Assembly: GCF_041146395.1 (NCBI RefSeq)
Contig: NC_090997.1
Coordinates: 31,723,501 to 31,787,500 of the forward strand
Reading direction: 5' to 3'
Origin: Eulemur rufifrons
Taxonomy: Eukaryota > Chordata > Mammalia > Primates > Lemuridae
Length of the DNA: 64,000 bases
The first letter of the stretch is position 1, and every line of letters begins with the position of its first letter. Positions 1-10,489 of this stretch are shown here, piece by piece. A model generated the notes under the pieces. That model was given only the letters and a program-made list of their open reading frames with translations, was not told the DNA's origin and searched no databases. A program made the position numbers and the translations under genes.

Positions 1-130
1 AAAATACAAGACCTCATCTTTAAACACACTCTAGTATATGTTAAATAATTTTGACTGTGGCCTACTATAAGATACATTTAACAATGGTGTCTTAGAATGG
101 ACTTGAAAGGAGTAATATAAAGTTGTCATT

Positions 131-290
131 GTGGTCTTTGAGGTCAGACTACCTAGATTTAAATCCCAGCTTTGCCACTTACTAGCTGGCATACTAATTG
201 GTATATTACTTATCCTGTCTGTGCTTCAGTTTCTTTATTTGCACCATAATATTAATAGTACTTACAGTAGGGGAAAAGAGAATTTTACTT
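131..290 (+). mobile_element. MIR SINE
   Basis: Sequence follows the MIR core order: GGTCAGACTACCTAGATT, then AAATCCCAGCTTTGCCACTT, then CAGTTTCTTTATTTGCACC. Old, diverged tRNA-derived SINE. A 79-codon open frame overlapping it is chance. Confidence 0.8.
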
Positions 291-2084
291 CCTCTTGTGA
301 AGATTTCAGTCTGCTGAAACAAACTGACAATAGACAGATGAACAGGCGAAAAGGCACACAAATTTGTTGACATGCATAAGACAGGAGCCATACAAAATAT
401 GAGACTCCAAGAAGGGCCAGAGGGCTAACGCTTAAATAATGCCCCCTTCATAAGGGAGAGGGAGATGGGTGAATGTAGGCAATTTTGAGGGGTCGTAAAT
501 GATTTTCAGAGGAATTGAATGGGACCAAGAACTGACAATAATAGCTTATGGACAAGTTACAGGAAGGAAAGGGGTGGAACTGCACAGAGGAAAAAAGATT
601 GTTTTCTTATGCAGATAAAGTCTCCCAGGTAATCTTGGGGCTTCCCTCAGAACAGACTAAAAGTCTGGGCATGGTGCTGATTTTTGGTCTTTTGCCTTCT
701 CTAGTGTTTAATCTTTCCTAGGTATTTGAAGAGATTCTTAGGGAGGGGGTTTTAAGACAATTGCCCTTTTGTGGTTTTCTTTTGGAAGATTTCCTCAGTC
801 TGATAAGGAAACTTCCAGAGAAAGCCCATCCACGGGCCTGGCCGGGGAGAGGGAACAAGGGAAGGTTAGAAAGTTCTTGGTTCTGGCAGCTTCTAAGGCC
901 TTTCAATTTCCTTTCATTCAAATGTGCTCAGCATGCCAAAGCATCACACTTTGGGGTTATCACTCTCTGTGCCCCAAAATTACCTCATGGGTTTTTTTTT
1001 TGTGTGTGAAAATTAAAGAGATCATCATACATAAAGCATTTAGAATAGCATATGGTAAGAACTATATAAACATTCACTATTATTAGAAACTGGATTAAAT
1101 AAAACACATTTGTCTGTAACAGATAGATCTTTTCATGTATTTTTTTTGCATGGGGTTATGTAATCTTAGAAAAGTAGATTTCAATCATTGAGTTTAGTCT
1201 CCTCCTCTGTACCTTTATTATGGTCTTTCAAACATCCTTTATTGGAATTATAGCATCTGATGTTTCTAAAATAATCTCCTTATGTCAATGAAATATGTAC
1301 TACTGAATACAAAAATATTGAAATCACAAAACAAGAGCTATCAGCTGGTAACAGCTGTTGACATTGCTAGGAAATAAGATGCAGCCAGTGGGAGCTGGGG
1401 CAAAGAGTCAATGGGTTAAAAATATTAACAAATAACATTATTTTGTATCATTTTATGTTTTTTAAAGAGTCAACATCCTATGAGCAGTAGGTCTTCCAAT
1501 AAAAATTAATTTTATAGTCTATCTGCTTCTACAGTTCTAGCTGTGACACTGTTCTTCAGCTCCTATGTTGCCTTTAAATAAGAGTTTTTGTCCCCACCTT
1601 CTGTGTAGAGTCAACTACTGTGCTTTGAGAATCTTTATATACATGAATTTTATTGAGAACTTTAATAACAGATACCCATCTTATTCAATATTGAATTCAG
1701 AGTCTGTTCCATTGGTTCTTTATGCTTTACAGAGTGCTGTGTCCTTTCTCCCCAGCACTCAATAACCATTGATAGCAGCAACAGTGTGACATGAGGAGAA
1801 AAATTGCACTTGCAAAAAGCATTACTGATATGCTTCTCAGAGCCTGTTACGATGCCACGGCCTTAACAACACTGTACTTTGTCACAGGAGGACATGAGTT
1901 ACATGGGCCCACTTTGATGGCCATAAAAGTAGAAGCTTGACGAATGCAGTACTTCTCCATTGCATTTTATCCTGTGTGCATTAGAGCACGGTTGTTACAT
2001 ATCCATCAAACGGGTATAAAACTGAGCAGAAAGAACTATTACTTACCCCTTAAGCTTGAACTTGAAAAGTAAAAGCAGCATTTA

Positions 2085-2215
2085 TTAAGTGCCTACCATG
2101 TGCTAACTGTTTTTACAACATGTGATTCTCAGAACAACCCTTCAAGAAAACTGTTCCTTATACCTATTTTATAAAAAAGTTTAAATAACTTACCCAAGAT
2201 TATGCATCAAAGGCC
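2085..2215 (-). mobile_element. MIR-type fragment
   Basis: TTTATTAAGTGCCTACCATG, ending in TAACTTACCCAAGATTATGC, reads like the reverse complement of the MIR core joined to the common 'tgcctactatgtgc' old-repeat start. Highly diverged. Confidence 0.55.
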
Positions 2216-2569
2216 ATTCCACTCGTGACTTTCCTGAAATCCACACCAGTGAAGTCTTGGCCACTTCCTAAAATTAGGCAGCCATGGGAAATATTCCCTC
2301 ATACTTGATATATATTTCAATGATAGCACTCAGTCACATCAACTTGTAATTGTTTGAATTATCCCCTCCCCTCCTTCCTGCCCATAGTTGATTGATCCAG
2401 GGATAGTTAGCTGACTCAACTGCCAATAAGTCCCCTCCCTAGAAATTGGGGTTAATTTGTTAGGCAGAAATCTTTGCAATCTTTTTATGTATTATTTTAT
2501 GCCTACAAAATAATATCTATAACATATATGATGGCTATAAATCATAGTTATAACTGGAACACCAACATA

Positions 2570-2800
2570 CTCAGAACTCTGTGTGAGAACTAGGACGCCA
2601 TCCCCTCCTTAGGATCTGCCTGTGTGGGTCACCCTATCCCATCCCCCACTCCAGAGTTAACCATTTTCCTGAACATTGTGCTTAATGTGCCCTTCCATTT
2701 TAAAGAATTGTGTTTCACATTTACATGTGTATAAGGAATATATTGGTTAGTCTTACACATTTGTAGATGTTCAATAATATTCATTAAATACATGGATACA
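2570..2800 (-). mobile_element. Possible L1M fragment
   Basis: Phrases such as GTTAACCATTTTCCTGAACA and ATTGTGTTTCACATTTACAT resemble the reverse strand of old L1M 3' ends. No tail or target-site duplication visible. Weak call. Confidence 0.35.
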
Positions 2801-2949
2801 CCAGGTCTTTATCAGCCTTTTTTCTTTTTTCACATTTGTCTTTTCTCTCCATAGTTTTGCACAAGCAAGAAAAGCTCCTTTTAATAAACTTCTCAGCTCA
2901 TAGGAGCTAGGAGCATAACCTCTTAGCCAATTATTTAAGCCCAGTGTGA

Positions 2950-3605
2950 CTCAGCCTTGATACCTCCCTTTCCCTGCCACCACTTCTGGCATATCCTCCA
3001 GTCTCGCCCCACAGCATGCTGTGCCAGCTCTGACCACTGCTCTTCATCTCCACTGTCACCACCCCGTCCCAGCCACCCTGCTCTCTTGCCTGGAAAAGCT
3101 GTCACACCCCTTTTCTGCTTCCACCCTTGCTGCCTACAATCTGTGTTCCACATTGTAGCCAAAGTGGATTGTTTTCTTTTTTTTTTTTTCCCTTGTAAAC
3201 ATAGTCACATCATGTCCTTTTCCTGCCTAAAACACTTAAGTGGCTTCCCATTGCACTTATAATAAAACCCATCTTCCTCACCATGGCTTGCAATTCTCTG
3301 TGAGCCATGACGGCTGGCTGACCTTGACTTAACCCCTACTCTATCTGCATGCTCAAGACACTTTTTTCACCTTGGTGACTTTTGTGCTTGATGTTTCCTC
3401 TACTCCAACATTGTCCCCCAGCCATGCATGGCTGGATCCTTCTGAAATGACAAGTGGCACCACCACCCAGAAGCTGTTTCTGACCACCCCACCTGAAGGA
3501 GCAGCTCTCTCTCCCTTCACTTTTATCACATTCAGCCTGTTGACCTGTTTATTGTCAGTGGAACTCCTCTTATAATGTGTCCATGAGGACAGGAAACTTG
3601 TTGTT
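2950..3605 (+). mobile_element. L2 LINE 3' region
   Basis: Contains hallmark L2 phrases in order: GTGGCTTCCCATTGCACTTA, 'ataaaacccatcttcctcacc', 'tgttgacctgtttattgtca' and CCATGAGGACAGGAAACTTG. Two overlapping open frames of about 100 codons here come from L2 sequence, not from a gene. Confidence 0.8.
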
Positions 3606-3679
3606 AAAGAAAAATTATTCTGACACTTGTTTTTAAAAAGTAGTAAGGAAGACTTTTTGCTCATGACTGTTGCAAGAGG

Positions 3680-4060
3680 AGAATTACATTAAAGGAGAGA
3701 GATCTGGCTTAACCCTATATACAACAAGGACAAGTGGGGATTTATAGTCAATGAGCAGAGCGGGGAGGGGGTCAGTGGATAGAAAATTACTAAGAGGGGA
3801 CATCAAGGGCAGGGGGATTCTTGCTAAACTGATCTAAGAGGATTCTTGCTAAAGATAGGCCAGGGACTTAGACATCAAAGGTAGTGGATACAGAATAAAC
3901 ATCAACAGAAGGGGACTCTATATAAACTGACTTAGCAAAATTCTTGCTATAACTGGGCTGGTCAGGCCAAAGATAGGACAGGGGCCAAGGTCCAGACCTA
4001 GTTGAGAAGAGTGCTCCAAGGAGCCTGACTTAAGTTTGATCATGGAGACAGTCTTTGTCA
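3680..4060. repeat. Unclassified repeat-like block with internal copies
   Basis: GC-richer than its surroundings and internally repetitive: GGATTCTTGCTAAA recurs at about 3817 and 3840, and related 'attcttgctataa' near 3940. Possibly an old LTR-type element, but I cannot name the family. Confidence 0.4.
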
Positions 4061-4089
4061 ACTTCTTACTCTTTTTTGTATCTTTGAAG

Positions 4090-4424
4090 CAGTACTATAC
4101 AATAGAAATCTAATGAGAGCTACAAATTCAAGACAAATGTGAATGTATGACATTTTCTCATAACCATGTTAAGAAAAGTGAAAACAGAAACAGGTGCAAC
4201 TACTTTTAATAATATATTTTATTTAATCAAATATCCAAATATTATCATTTCAACATTTAATCAATATAAAAATTGTCAATAATACACTTTACATTCTTTT
4301 CTTATACTAAATATCGGAATCCCAACAGTATTTTACACTCATAGAACATCTCAGTTCAGACTAATCACATTTCAGGGATTCAAAAACTACATGTGGCTCA
4401 TGGCTATTGTATTGGACAGTGCAG
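4090..4424. mobile_element. hAT-Charlie-type nonautonomous DNA transposon
   Basis: Starts CAGTACTATACAATAGAAAT and ends TATTGGACAGTGCAG. The ends are inverted copies of a 'cagtgctgtccaata' terminus. The interior (AATAATATATTTTATTTAAT, then 'gactaatcacatttca', then ACATGTGGCTCATGGCTA) matches a common mammalian Charlie-type MITE from memory. I could not see a clear 8-bp target duplication. Confidence 0.7.
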
Positions 4425-5898
4425 GTCCAAAAGCTAGAAGAGTGAATGTACACAAGGTATATAATAAACATTTATTGAATAAATGGGTGAATGAATTAGT
4501 AAATTGATAATAAATCTATTAACAGAAATGGAAATTTTCTTCCGGCAAGTGTTGAGAATATGCTATTGCCAAGTTCTACTCTGGAATCATGTATAAACAG
4601 AGTATGTGTTGCTTGAGTTGGGAAGGAATAAATATTTAAAATAATAAGAGAATACTGTACCGCATCTCAAATATTATTTTTCACTAATCCTTTTTTTATA
4701 AATATTTCAAGGGAAACAAAAAACATAGCTATGAGTTTTATCCCCGAAGGCATTTATGCAACTACAAAGTTTTTTGGCCGATTAGAAATTGTTTTCATCA
4801 ATGAAAATGGTTTTTAAAGTATAAGACTACTGTTTTCTCAAATAGGATTAAGTATCCAATTTTCTTTTGTTTCTTTCAATTCATCATTGGCTTCTATATT
4901 GAGTAGCTACAGGTGATGGCATTTGGCATTATTTATTTACTGCAAAATGTCAGGCAGGAGTAGCTGGATCCCTCAGCTAGGAACAATAAGATGCCTAGAT
5001 CTACTGTGCACTGTGTGGCTTCAGAATACTTATTTTTTCCATTATTGTTCTTCCCTTATCCAATGTGTTAAGTTAAGGACAAAGGAAGACATTTTTTTTT
5101 GCTATTTACCACACAGTCAGGATCTGTCTATCTAACTTTCTTTCTATTTACACTGTGAACACACTCAGCTGTAAAACCAATCTCCTCCGGTGCAATCTAT
5201 TGTGGTATTCCTGAAAACTGTCATTTCTTAGTCAAAAACCAAGTACCCATTAAAATACCCACAAGTCTGGAGGAGTCATGAAAATATTTATCTGATATTC
5301 TGTCTGTGTCTTCTGCCGTCTCATTTGACATCTTTACACATCCAGGTAAAGAAAGACAGGAATTAGAGAATTAAACCATACTTTAAATCAGGAAAGAGAT
5401 TACATTTTAGCTTCCGTTTTGTAAGAGCAAAAGAATGTATCTTTCTTTTCTTTTCCCCCACTATTAAATTTTTTGATAGAGACATAAAAATGGTTTTGAT
5501 TTAACTCTTGAATTTTTTTGGCAAGCTTTATAAAGGCCAAATCAATGCTAAATCAGAGGTATTTACAACATCCACAAATTTAATCCAAAGTGGATACTTA
5601 AATGCTCGTATAGATCTAAATGATATTCTCCCAGATGGTGAATTAATGTAATTTTAGCAGGAAGCAAAGTTGCACAAATATGCAGTATTGAGGATTCGCG
5701 CTGATTTAATGTATCTGTGCCCACCACAGCGCAGATGTTGATTATCATTTTAGTGCCAGTTGTCTTGATTTCTCTCTATACTACAAAGGGAAGAATGGGA
5801 TTTGGGAGTTCAGTAAGTTATGATTTATTTTGTTGCTAATGACTTGTTAGAAATTGAAGCTTTCTGTGAACTGTGTATTGATTGTATTTCTTACACAG

Positions 5899-5952
5899 GG
5901 TTTGAAAGGTGACTTGGGTCCTCCTGGCCTACCTGGCCCAAAAGGAGAAAAG
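5899..5952 (+). CDS. COL19A1: Collagen exon A (54 bp), probable collagen alpha-1(XIX)
   Basis: Internal coding exon of 18 codons reading GLKGDLGPPGLPGPKGEK, six unbroken Gly-X-Y triplets. It is preceded by a pyrimidine-rich tract ending ACACAG and followed by GTATTG, so the splice sites are canonical although the donor is weaker than the others here. A 54-bp exon starting with a whole Gly codon is the classic collagen exon unit and is symmetric (phase 0 at both ends). Type XIX collagen is a secreted, FACIT-like homotrimeric collagen of basement-membrane zones, with several collagenous domains separated by short breaks. The gene assignment rests on the order of triplets across all four exons matching COL19A1 as I remember it. 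No search was run. Other nonfibrillar collagens share this exon style, but those I could recall do not show this order. Confidence 0.87.
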
Positions 5953-7515
5953 GTATTGTGTTTACTCAGCCATGTGCCGATCTTTTCTTAAGAAAACCCT
6001 GAGAACCTATGTAGTGACTTCTTGTTGGCAGCATTTATCTCCCAAAAGCATTTTAAAATTAACCAAAGGCTGTTATGTTAACAGCATCTGAACAAGAAAA
6101 GCCTTTTGGTTCATTTAATTAGTTTGAAGATACTAAATGCACAATTTCTAGTTGACACTAACTTGTATTTATAAGATTTTCCTTTTCTCACCCTTGCTTA
6201 ACAGCCTTAGGTATTCAATCACCGAATTAGCAAATGTGTCCTGAATTGGGGAATTTTGCCAATAACATTGAGGTGCTATAGTAATGGTAAAGCAAGTGTC
6301 TTTTGGGGGAAAAAGGCTAACTTTGTATCTCAGTCTAAGTCTAAATGTTCATTTCCTGCCACTTTTTCTCATATGCTATTTCATGATGACATATTGACAA
6401 TGACCTTGAAAAGAGAAATGAATAATACTAAAAGCAAGATTTAGTTTGAATATGGGCATTGGGTGATCTCAATTTGATGAAAATTGTATGTATATGTGTT
6501 TTGCACTGTATTTTGTTCTCCATTCTCAGAACATTTAGAAATTCTTATCTGTCTTCAATATTTATCTCTATGTTAAAGGTAATCTTATAAATCAGTCCTC
6601 AGTGACTGACTGATTTAAGCTACGTCAATGTCTTGATTATTTTAATTCAACTGTTACAAAAAATAATGATTAAACAAAGCTAAGTTTTGACTTTTGAGAT
6701 GGCTGTATTTGGTAAGAAAAGTTAAAGTCCTAAACACACTCTCAACATGAGACTACAGCATCTCAGTGCCTCATGCGACACAGTATATGGTCTTCATAAT
6801 ATCTAGCTAAACAAGAACCATGGCAAGGATGCCATGGTTCTTATGAAATAAATAGAGTTCCCAAGACAATAAAGCATGGAGGTGACATAGAAACTGGAAA
6901 ATAGTGAACTTTCAGATGAACTATTTTTTAAGATTTTGATTAGTTTATCAATATATACACCTGGAAATTTGTATGCACATCAATCAGTGAAGCAGTTTTA
7001 GTATTTAAAAATACATAAATATAGGCAAAGCCTCTTACAGTTGATGGCAAATGCAATGCCAATTCAGCAGAGCTTGAGAAGAGGCTTCGGGACCACTTCT
7101 TGCAGCTGGGAGGCATGAAATGGGGAGATCCACTTATTATTTCTGCTGATCCTCATACTAACTTTGTCAGAAAAATTATCTCTCGCTGTGACACTTCCCA
7201 GCTGTTCCATTGGCAAGTAACCATATTTGAAAAGATATTCTTTCTAATTTTGTATCAGTAGACATAAAGAACAGAAAATTAGATTATTTTAACTTTCAAA
7301 ACAAGTCCTGCTGCTGCAAAAAGCATGGGGTGTACAAGGTGATTTTTATTATCATGAGAGATTTTCTTTGCATAGAAACTTTTATCAAGATGAAATTCTA
7401 TTTTTCTGTCCTTCAAGACTTATCTATAGATATTGCTTCTATCCACTCACAAATTTATAAATAATGTACAAAAAAGGACTATTAGTAATTGCCACTTTTC
7501 TTTAATCTGTTTTAG
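5953..7515 (+). other. COL19A1: Intron between exons A and B (1.56 kb)
   Basis: GT-AG intron, short compared with the next two. I recognise no transposable element in it. A moderately GC-rich, unique-looking stretch at about 7060-7220 (AGCTTGAGAAGAGGCTTCGG and following) has no open frame with splice signals and no family I can name. Confidence 0.8.
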
Positions 7516-7551
7516 GGAGATATGGGACCTCCAGGACCACCAGCTTTAACA
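7516..7551 (+). CDS. COL19A1: Collagen exon B (36 bp) with a Gly-X-Y imperfection
   Basis: Short coding exon of 12 codons reading GDMGPPGPPALT. The acceptor is TTTTAG and the donor is a strong GTAAGT. Three Gly-X-Y triplets are followed by ALT, where alanine stands in the glycine position. The next exon resumes with Gly, so the triplet register is kept but one Gly is lost. This is a G-to-A type imperfection, which nonfibrillar collagens tolerate and which marks a flexible point in the helix. I remember the human protein having a similar Gly-to-Ala break (PPAL) here, which supports both the gene call and the reality of the break. The exon is symmetric, so skipping it would remove the imperfection and keep the frame. 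Confidence 0.85.
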
Positions 7552-7639
7552 GTAAGTGTTCTTGAAATCAAAATTCAACATTGAAGTTTGTCATTCTATT
7601 TATTATTCATACTACATCATGACTAAACCAGAATTTAAA

Positions 7640-7805
7640 TCACAGAGCATTTTAAGAATTGAAAGTGATCTTATAGCACATCTAGCCAAACCTCCACATT
7701 TTAAAGATGGCGCATCTGCCCACAGCAGTGAAGTACTTGATTAGAGGTCATACAGGTAGTTACTCTAAAAGTCTGGAATCAGCACCTACCCTGAGCAATT
7801 CTCTC
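7640..7805 (-). mobile_element. MIR/MIR3-like fragment
   Basis: AAGTGATCTTATAGCACATC, then 'tagccaaacctccacattttaaagatgg', then 'aggtcatacaggtag' follow the reverse-strand MIR3-type consensus (agagatcatctagtccaa, then cattttacagatgagg, then gtcacacagctag). Diverged. The 62-codon frame over it is chance. Confidence 0.6.
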
Positions 7806-8537
7806 TATCCTCCATATGGTTCATAATTTAGTCCCTTAAATGTTTGATTACACATTTTTAGCCCCCAATTTGTTTTTTACTCTACTGTGGTTTGGAATGA
7901 TTATACACTCTTAACATCACATTTACAGTAAATGGAAGCAGAGACAGTTCTACTGACTCAAAAAACTGTAAAAGAAGAAAACAAAATATAATCACACAAT
8001 GGGTAAAAACAGCCACCTATTTAAACTGATTGTTACATTCCCCCATACCTGGCCAACACCATTGTTTTCCTGTGTAATTTGCTTCTAAGGTTTGTCAATG
8101 ATAAAATGGTGACACTTCAGTAACAGATTTATGATAAATGTTTATAATATGCACATAATGAGAGTGTTCTCAATTAAATGGTTCTTCATTTATTAAGCAT
8201 CCAATTATAAGTATATAATGCTTTTATATTTAGATACAATTTACTATTACATATTTTCTTCATGGGCCATTAAAGATTCTTATTTAACGTAAAGATTTGG
8301 TCTAAAAAAGACTCTAAACTTAATAGAAAACAGGACAGTTTTTATTAAAAGATCATTTATAGCCTGAGATCTCTTGAATTTTCTGTTGATATTACCAATT
8401 GACATAAATTAAGCATTTAAATCATTAGATTTCAAAGGCCTAATCTGATTATAAAAGGTCAGGCTTAAAGAAGTCTTCTAGTTTCCTGGATGGAACTCGT
8501 CACATTAGGGGAACACAGGAAACTCAAAGGCTGTGTG

Positions 8538-8561
8538 ATTTTGATTTGATTTGATTTGATA
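8538..8561 (+). repeat. Short (TTGAT)n microsatellite
   Basis: About four tandem TTGAT units in AT-rich intron. Confidence 0.8.
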
Positions 8562-9561
8562 AATTTATATTTATCATTGTACTAGAAAATCCCATCATAA
8601 ACAATACATTAATAGGGTCTTACATAAATAATCTTATACCAAAGAAATAAAATTAAAAAAAAATAATAATCTTCACAACTCTCACATAAAGAACAAATAT
8701 TTCTTGATAGGTAGAAAAGAAATCAAAGAAACCAAACAGGTAACTTACTTGGGAATAACAAAATTCAATTTGTAGTGGAATTCTGTACTTTAATCTCTTA
8801 TTTTCAAGATGGAAATAAAAACTATTTATGTGACAGGAATTTTATCTGCATATCACTCAATTTTTTGTACTTTGTGGAATTTAAAAAAAAATCCTTTGGC
8901 AATGATTTAGTCAAGCTACTCACTTTACTTAAGACACATTCTGTTTTTCTTTAACTTAAATGCTCATCGACTCCCCTTAGTTATCTGATTCCCTAATCAT
9001 TTTCAACTTGGGTTGGAAGACCAATATGCAATCTCCATATATTATTTCACCTGAAATACAGTTTTGGCTCCTCAGTCAAAAAATTGTATTGCACTATAAG
9101 TATTCTGTGAATTTTTAATAGTAGCTGATTTATTTCTGTCAAGAACCCCTTGAAGATGTCTCTTTGCACCATTCAGCTGGCATGCACTTAGGGAGTACAA
9201 GCTAATTTTTGTACTTATCTAAAGATATGACAAGGCAGAAACACTATGAAATGAAGTGTTTATTTCATAAAGTAAAATATTATTATTATTTGGTTATTAC
9301 TCTTTTATATGCTTGCCATTACTTCCTTTATTAATGTAGATTATCAACTGTTACATCTGAAATAGTGACAAACTGAAATGAGTATCAACTTACCATACAC
9401 TAAATATTTAATGGATCTTATAATGTAGGTTGATACATTACTAATTGAAGTAATTGATGCAGTCTTCAAGGAAGCCGAAATGACTGACTGCACTATGTTT
9501 TGATTAAATGGAACAGTAATTTACAGGAGTCAATAAACTTAGAGTTTACAGACCAAGACTT

Positions 9562-9789
9562 ATGAAGGGTTTTGACGACATCTTGGCCAAGCTGCAAGGC
9601 GAGGCCCCTTGTAAAGCACTTGTTGAGACAGCCAAGGAAGCCAAGGACAAGGCAAAGGAGACAGCACTGGCAGCTGCTGAGAAGGTCAAGGACCTAGCTG
9701 GCAATCTGTGTAGCCAGCCCACCACTGCCACAGTACCCCAGTCTTGGCTCAATTCCCCCTGCCCCGTCCCCATTGCACTTTATCATTAA
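9562..9789 (+). pseudogene. Unidentified Lys/Ala-rich small ORF, possible retrocopy
   Basis: A 75-codon open frame from ATG to TGA-less TAA-type stop that stands out from the intron by its GC content and codon-like composition. It encodes MKGFDDILAKLQGEAPC, then an amphipathic Lys/Ala/Glu-rich helix (about residues 20-47, repeats such as AKEAKDKAKE and AAAEKVKD), then a Ser/Thr/Pro-rich tail. No signal peptide, no membrane segment. I do not recognise the protein. The C-terminal third may be out of the original frame or 3'UTR, since composition changes after about residue 50. A later L1 3' end landed right behind it (9804-9929). It could be a processed copy of a small mRNA or a chance frame. 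I see no promoter or splice sites and the sense orientation equals that of COL19A1. Confidence 0.35.
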
Positions 9790-9803
9790 AAATCAGCTTC
9801 CAG

Positions 9804-9929
9804 TCGAGTACACTGTATACTCTTCTGGTGACAAGTGCACTAAAAGCCCTGACTTCAGCATTATACAATCATCCACGTAACAAAAAAACACATATACCCC
9901 CTAAATCTATTGAAAAAAAAAATTTTTTT
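9804..9929 (+). mobile_element. 5'-truncated L1 3' end with target-site duplication
   Basis: About 126 bp beginning near TCGAGTACACTGTATACTCT, containing GTGCACTAAAAGCCCTGACT and 'cccctaaatctattg', and ending in an A/T-rich tail. Flanked by near-identical 14-mers, AAATCAGCTTCCAG (9790-9803) and AAATCAACTTCCAG (9930-9943), with one mismatch. This is a typical target-primed L1 insertion. Confidence 0.75.
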
Positions 9930-10114
9930 AAATCAACTTCCAGCACTCTCTACTCTCTGGGTGGCAGGCGGCGGGTGGGTGTCTAGTCTGGCGCTGCAGT
10001 ACACGACCAGGCACATCACTGATATTTGAGTCAGGCCTGCTCATTCCTGCACTGGGCAGCTGAGTGTGGTCACTTGCCTAGGATCACAGACAGCATGCAG
10101 GTGAAGTGGGAATA

Positions 10115-10215
10115 AAGGCTAGACTGTAAGCTCCATGAAGGCAGGGCTCTTTATTTTGTTCTCTGATGTGTCTCAAGTACCTGGAACAATATTCAATAAA
10201 TATTTGTTGAATTCA
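10115..10215 (+). mobile_element. L2 LINE 3' tail
   Basis: CTGTAAGCTCCATGAAGGCA, then 'ggaacaatattcaataaatatttgttgaat', is the L2 3' terminus. The 80 bases before it (10030-10110) look like a diverged reverse-strand MIR. Confidence 0.75.
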
Positions 10216-10489
10216 ATCAGAAAAAAAAATTTCGGAAGATACTGCCTGATGGCTCTCCAAAGTGGCCATACTAATTCTCAATTTATGAGAATTTCCGTAG
10301 TAGCCATACCTCAACAATATTTAGCATTCTTAGACATTTTGGTTTTTAATACACAGAGAGCCCCAAAACAGGTACAAGCACATATGGAGTCTTGGAATGT
10401 GATAAACCAAACTTTATAAACCAGTGGGGGAAAGGACAGACCACTCAATAAATTATATTGGGACAGTTGGCTTTCCATAAGGTAGAAAA

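Larger units (their letters stand above)
1..5898 (+). other. COL19A1: Intron upstream of exon A (5' part outside window)
   Basis: Intronic sequence with no collagen-like exon visible: no AG-GGN stretch of 36-54 bp encoding Gly-X-Y ends in a GT donor. It holds a MIR at the left edge, a MIR fragment near 2.1 kb, an L2 3' region at 2.95-3.6 kb, a repeat-like block at 3.68-4.06 kb and an hAT element at 4.09-4.42 kb. I see nothing recognisable in 300-2080 or 4500-5898 apart from A/T-rich intron sequence. Confidence 0.8.

Noticed and set aside
2957..3262. 101-codon open frame and its reverse partner
   Set aside because: Lies in an L2 3' region; low-complexity Pro/Ser/His translation.
7060..7220. 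Exon-like, GC-balanced stretch between exons A and B
   Set aside because: No uninterrupted frame with AG and GT borders and no Gly-X-Y; the collagen register already runs directly from exon A to exon B.
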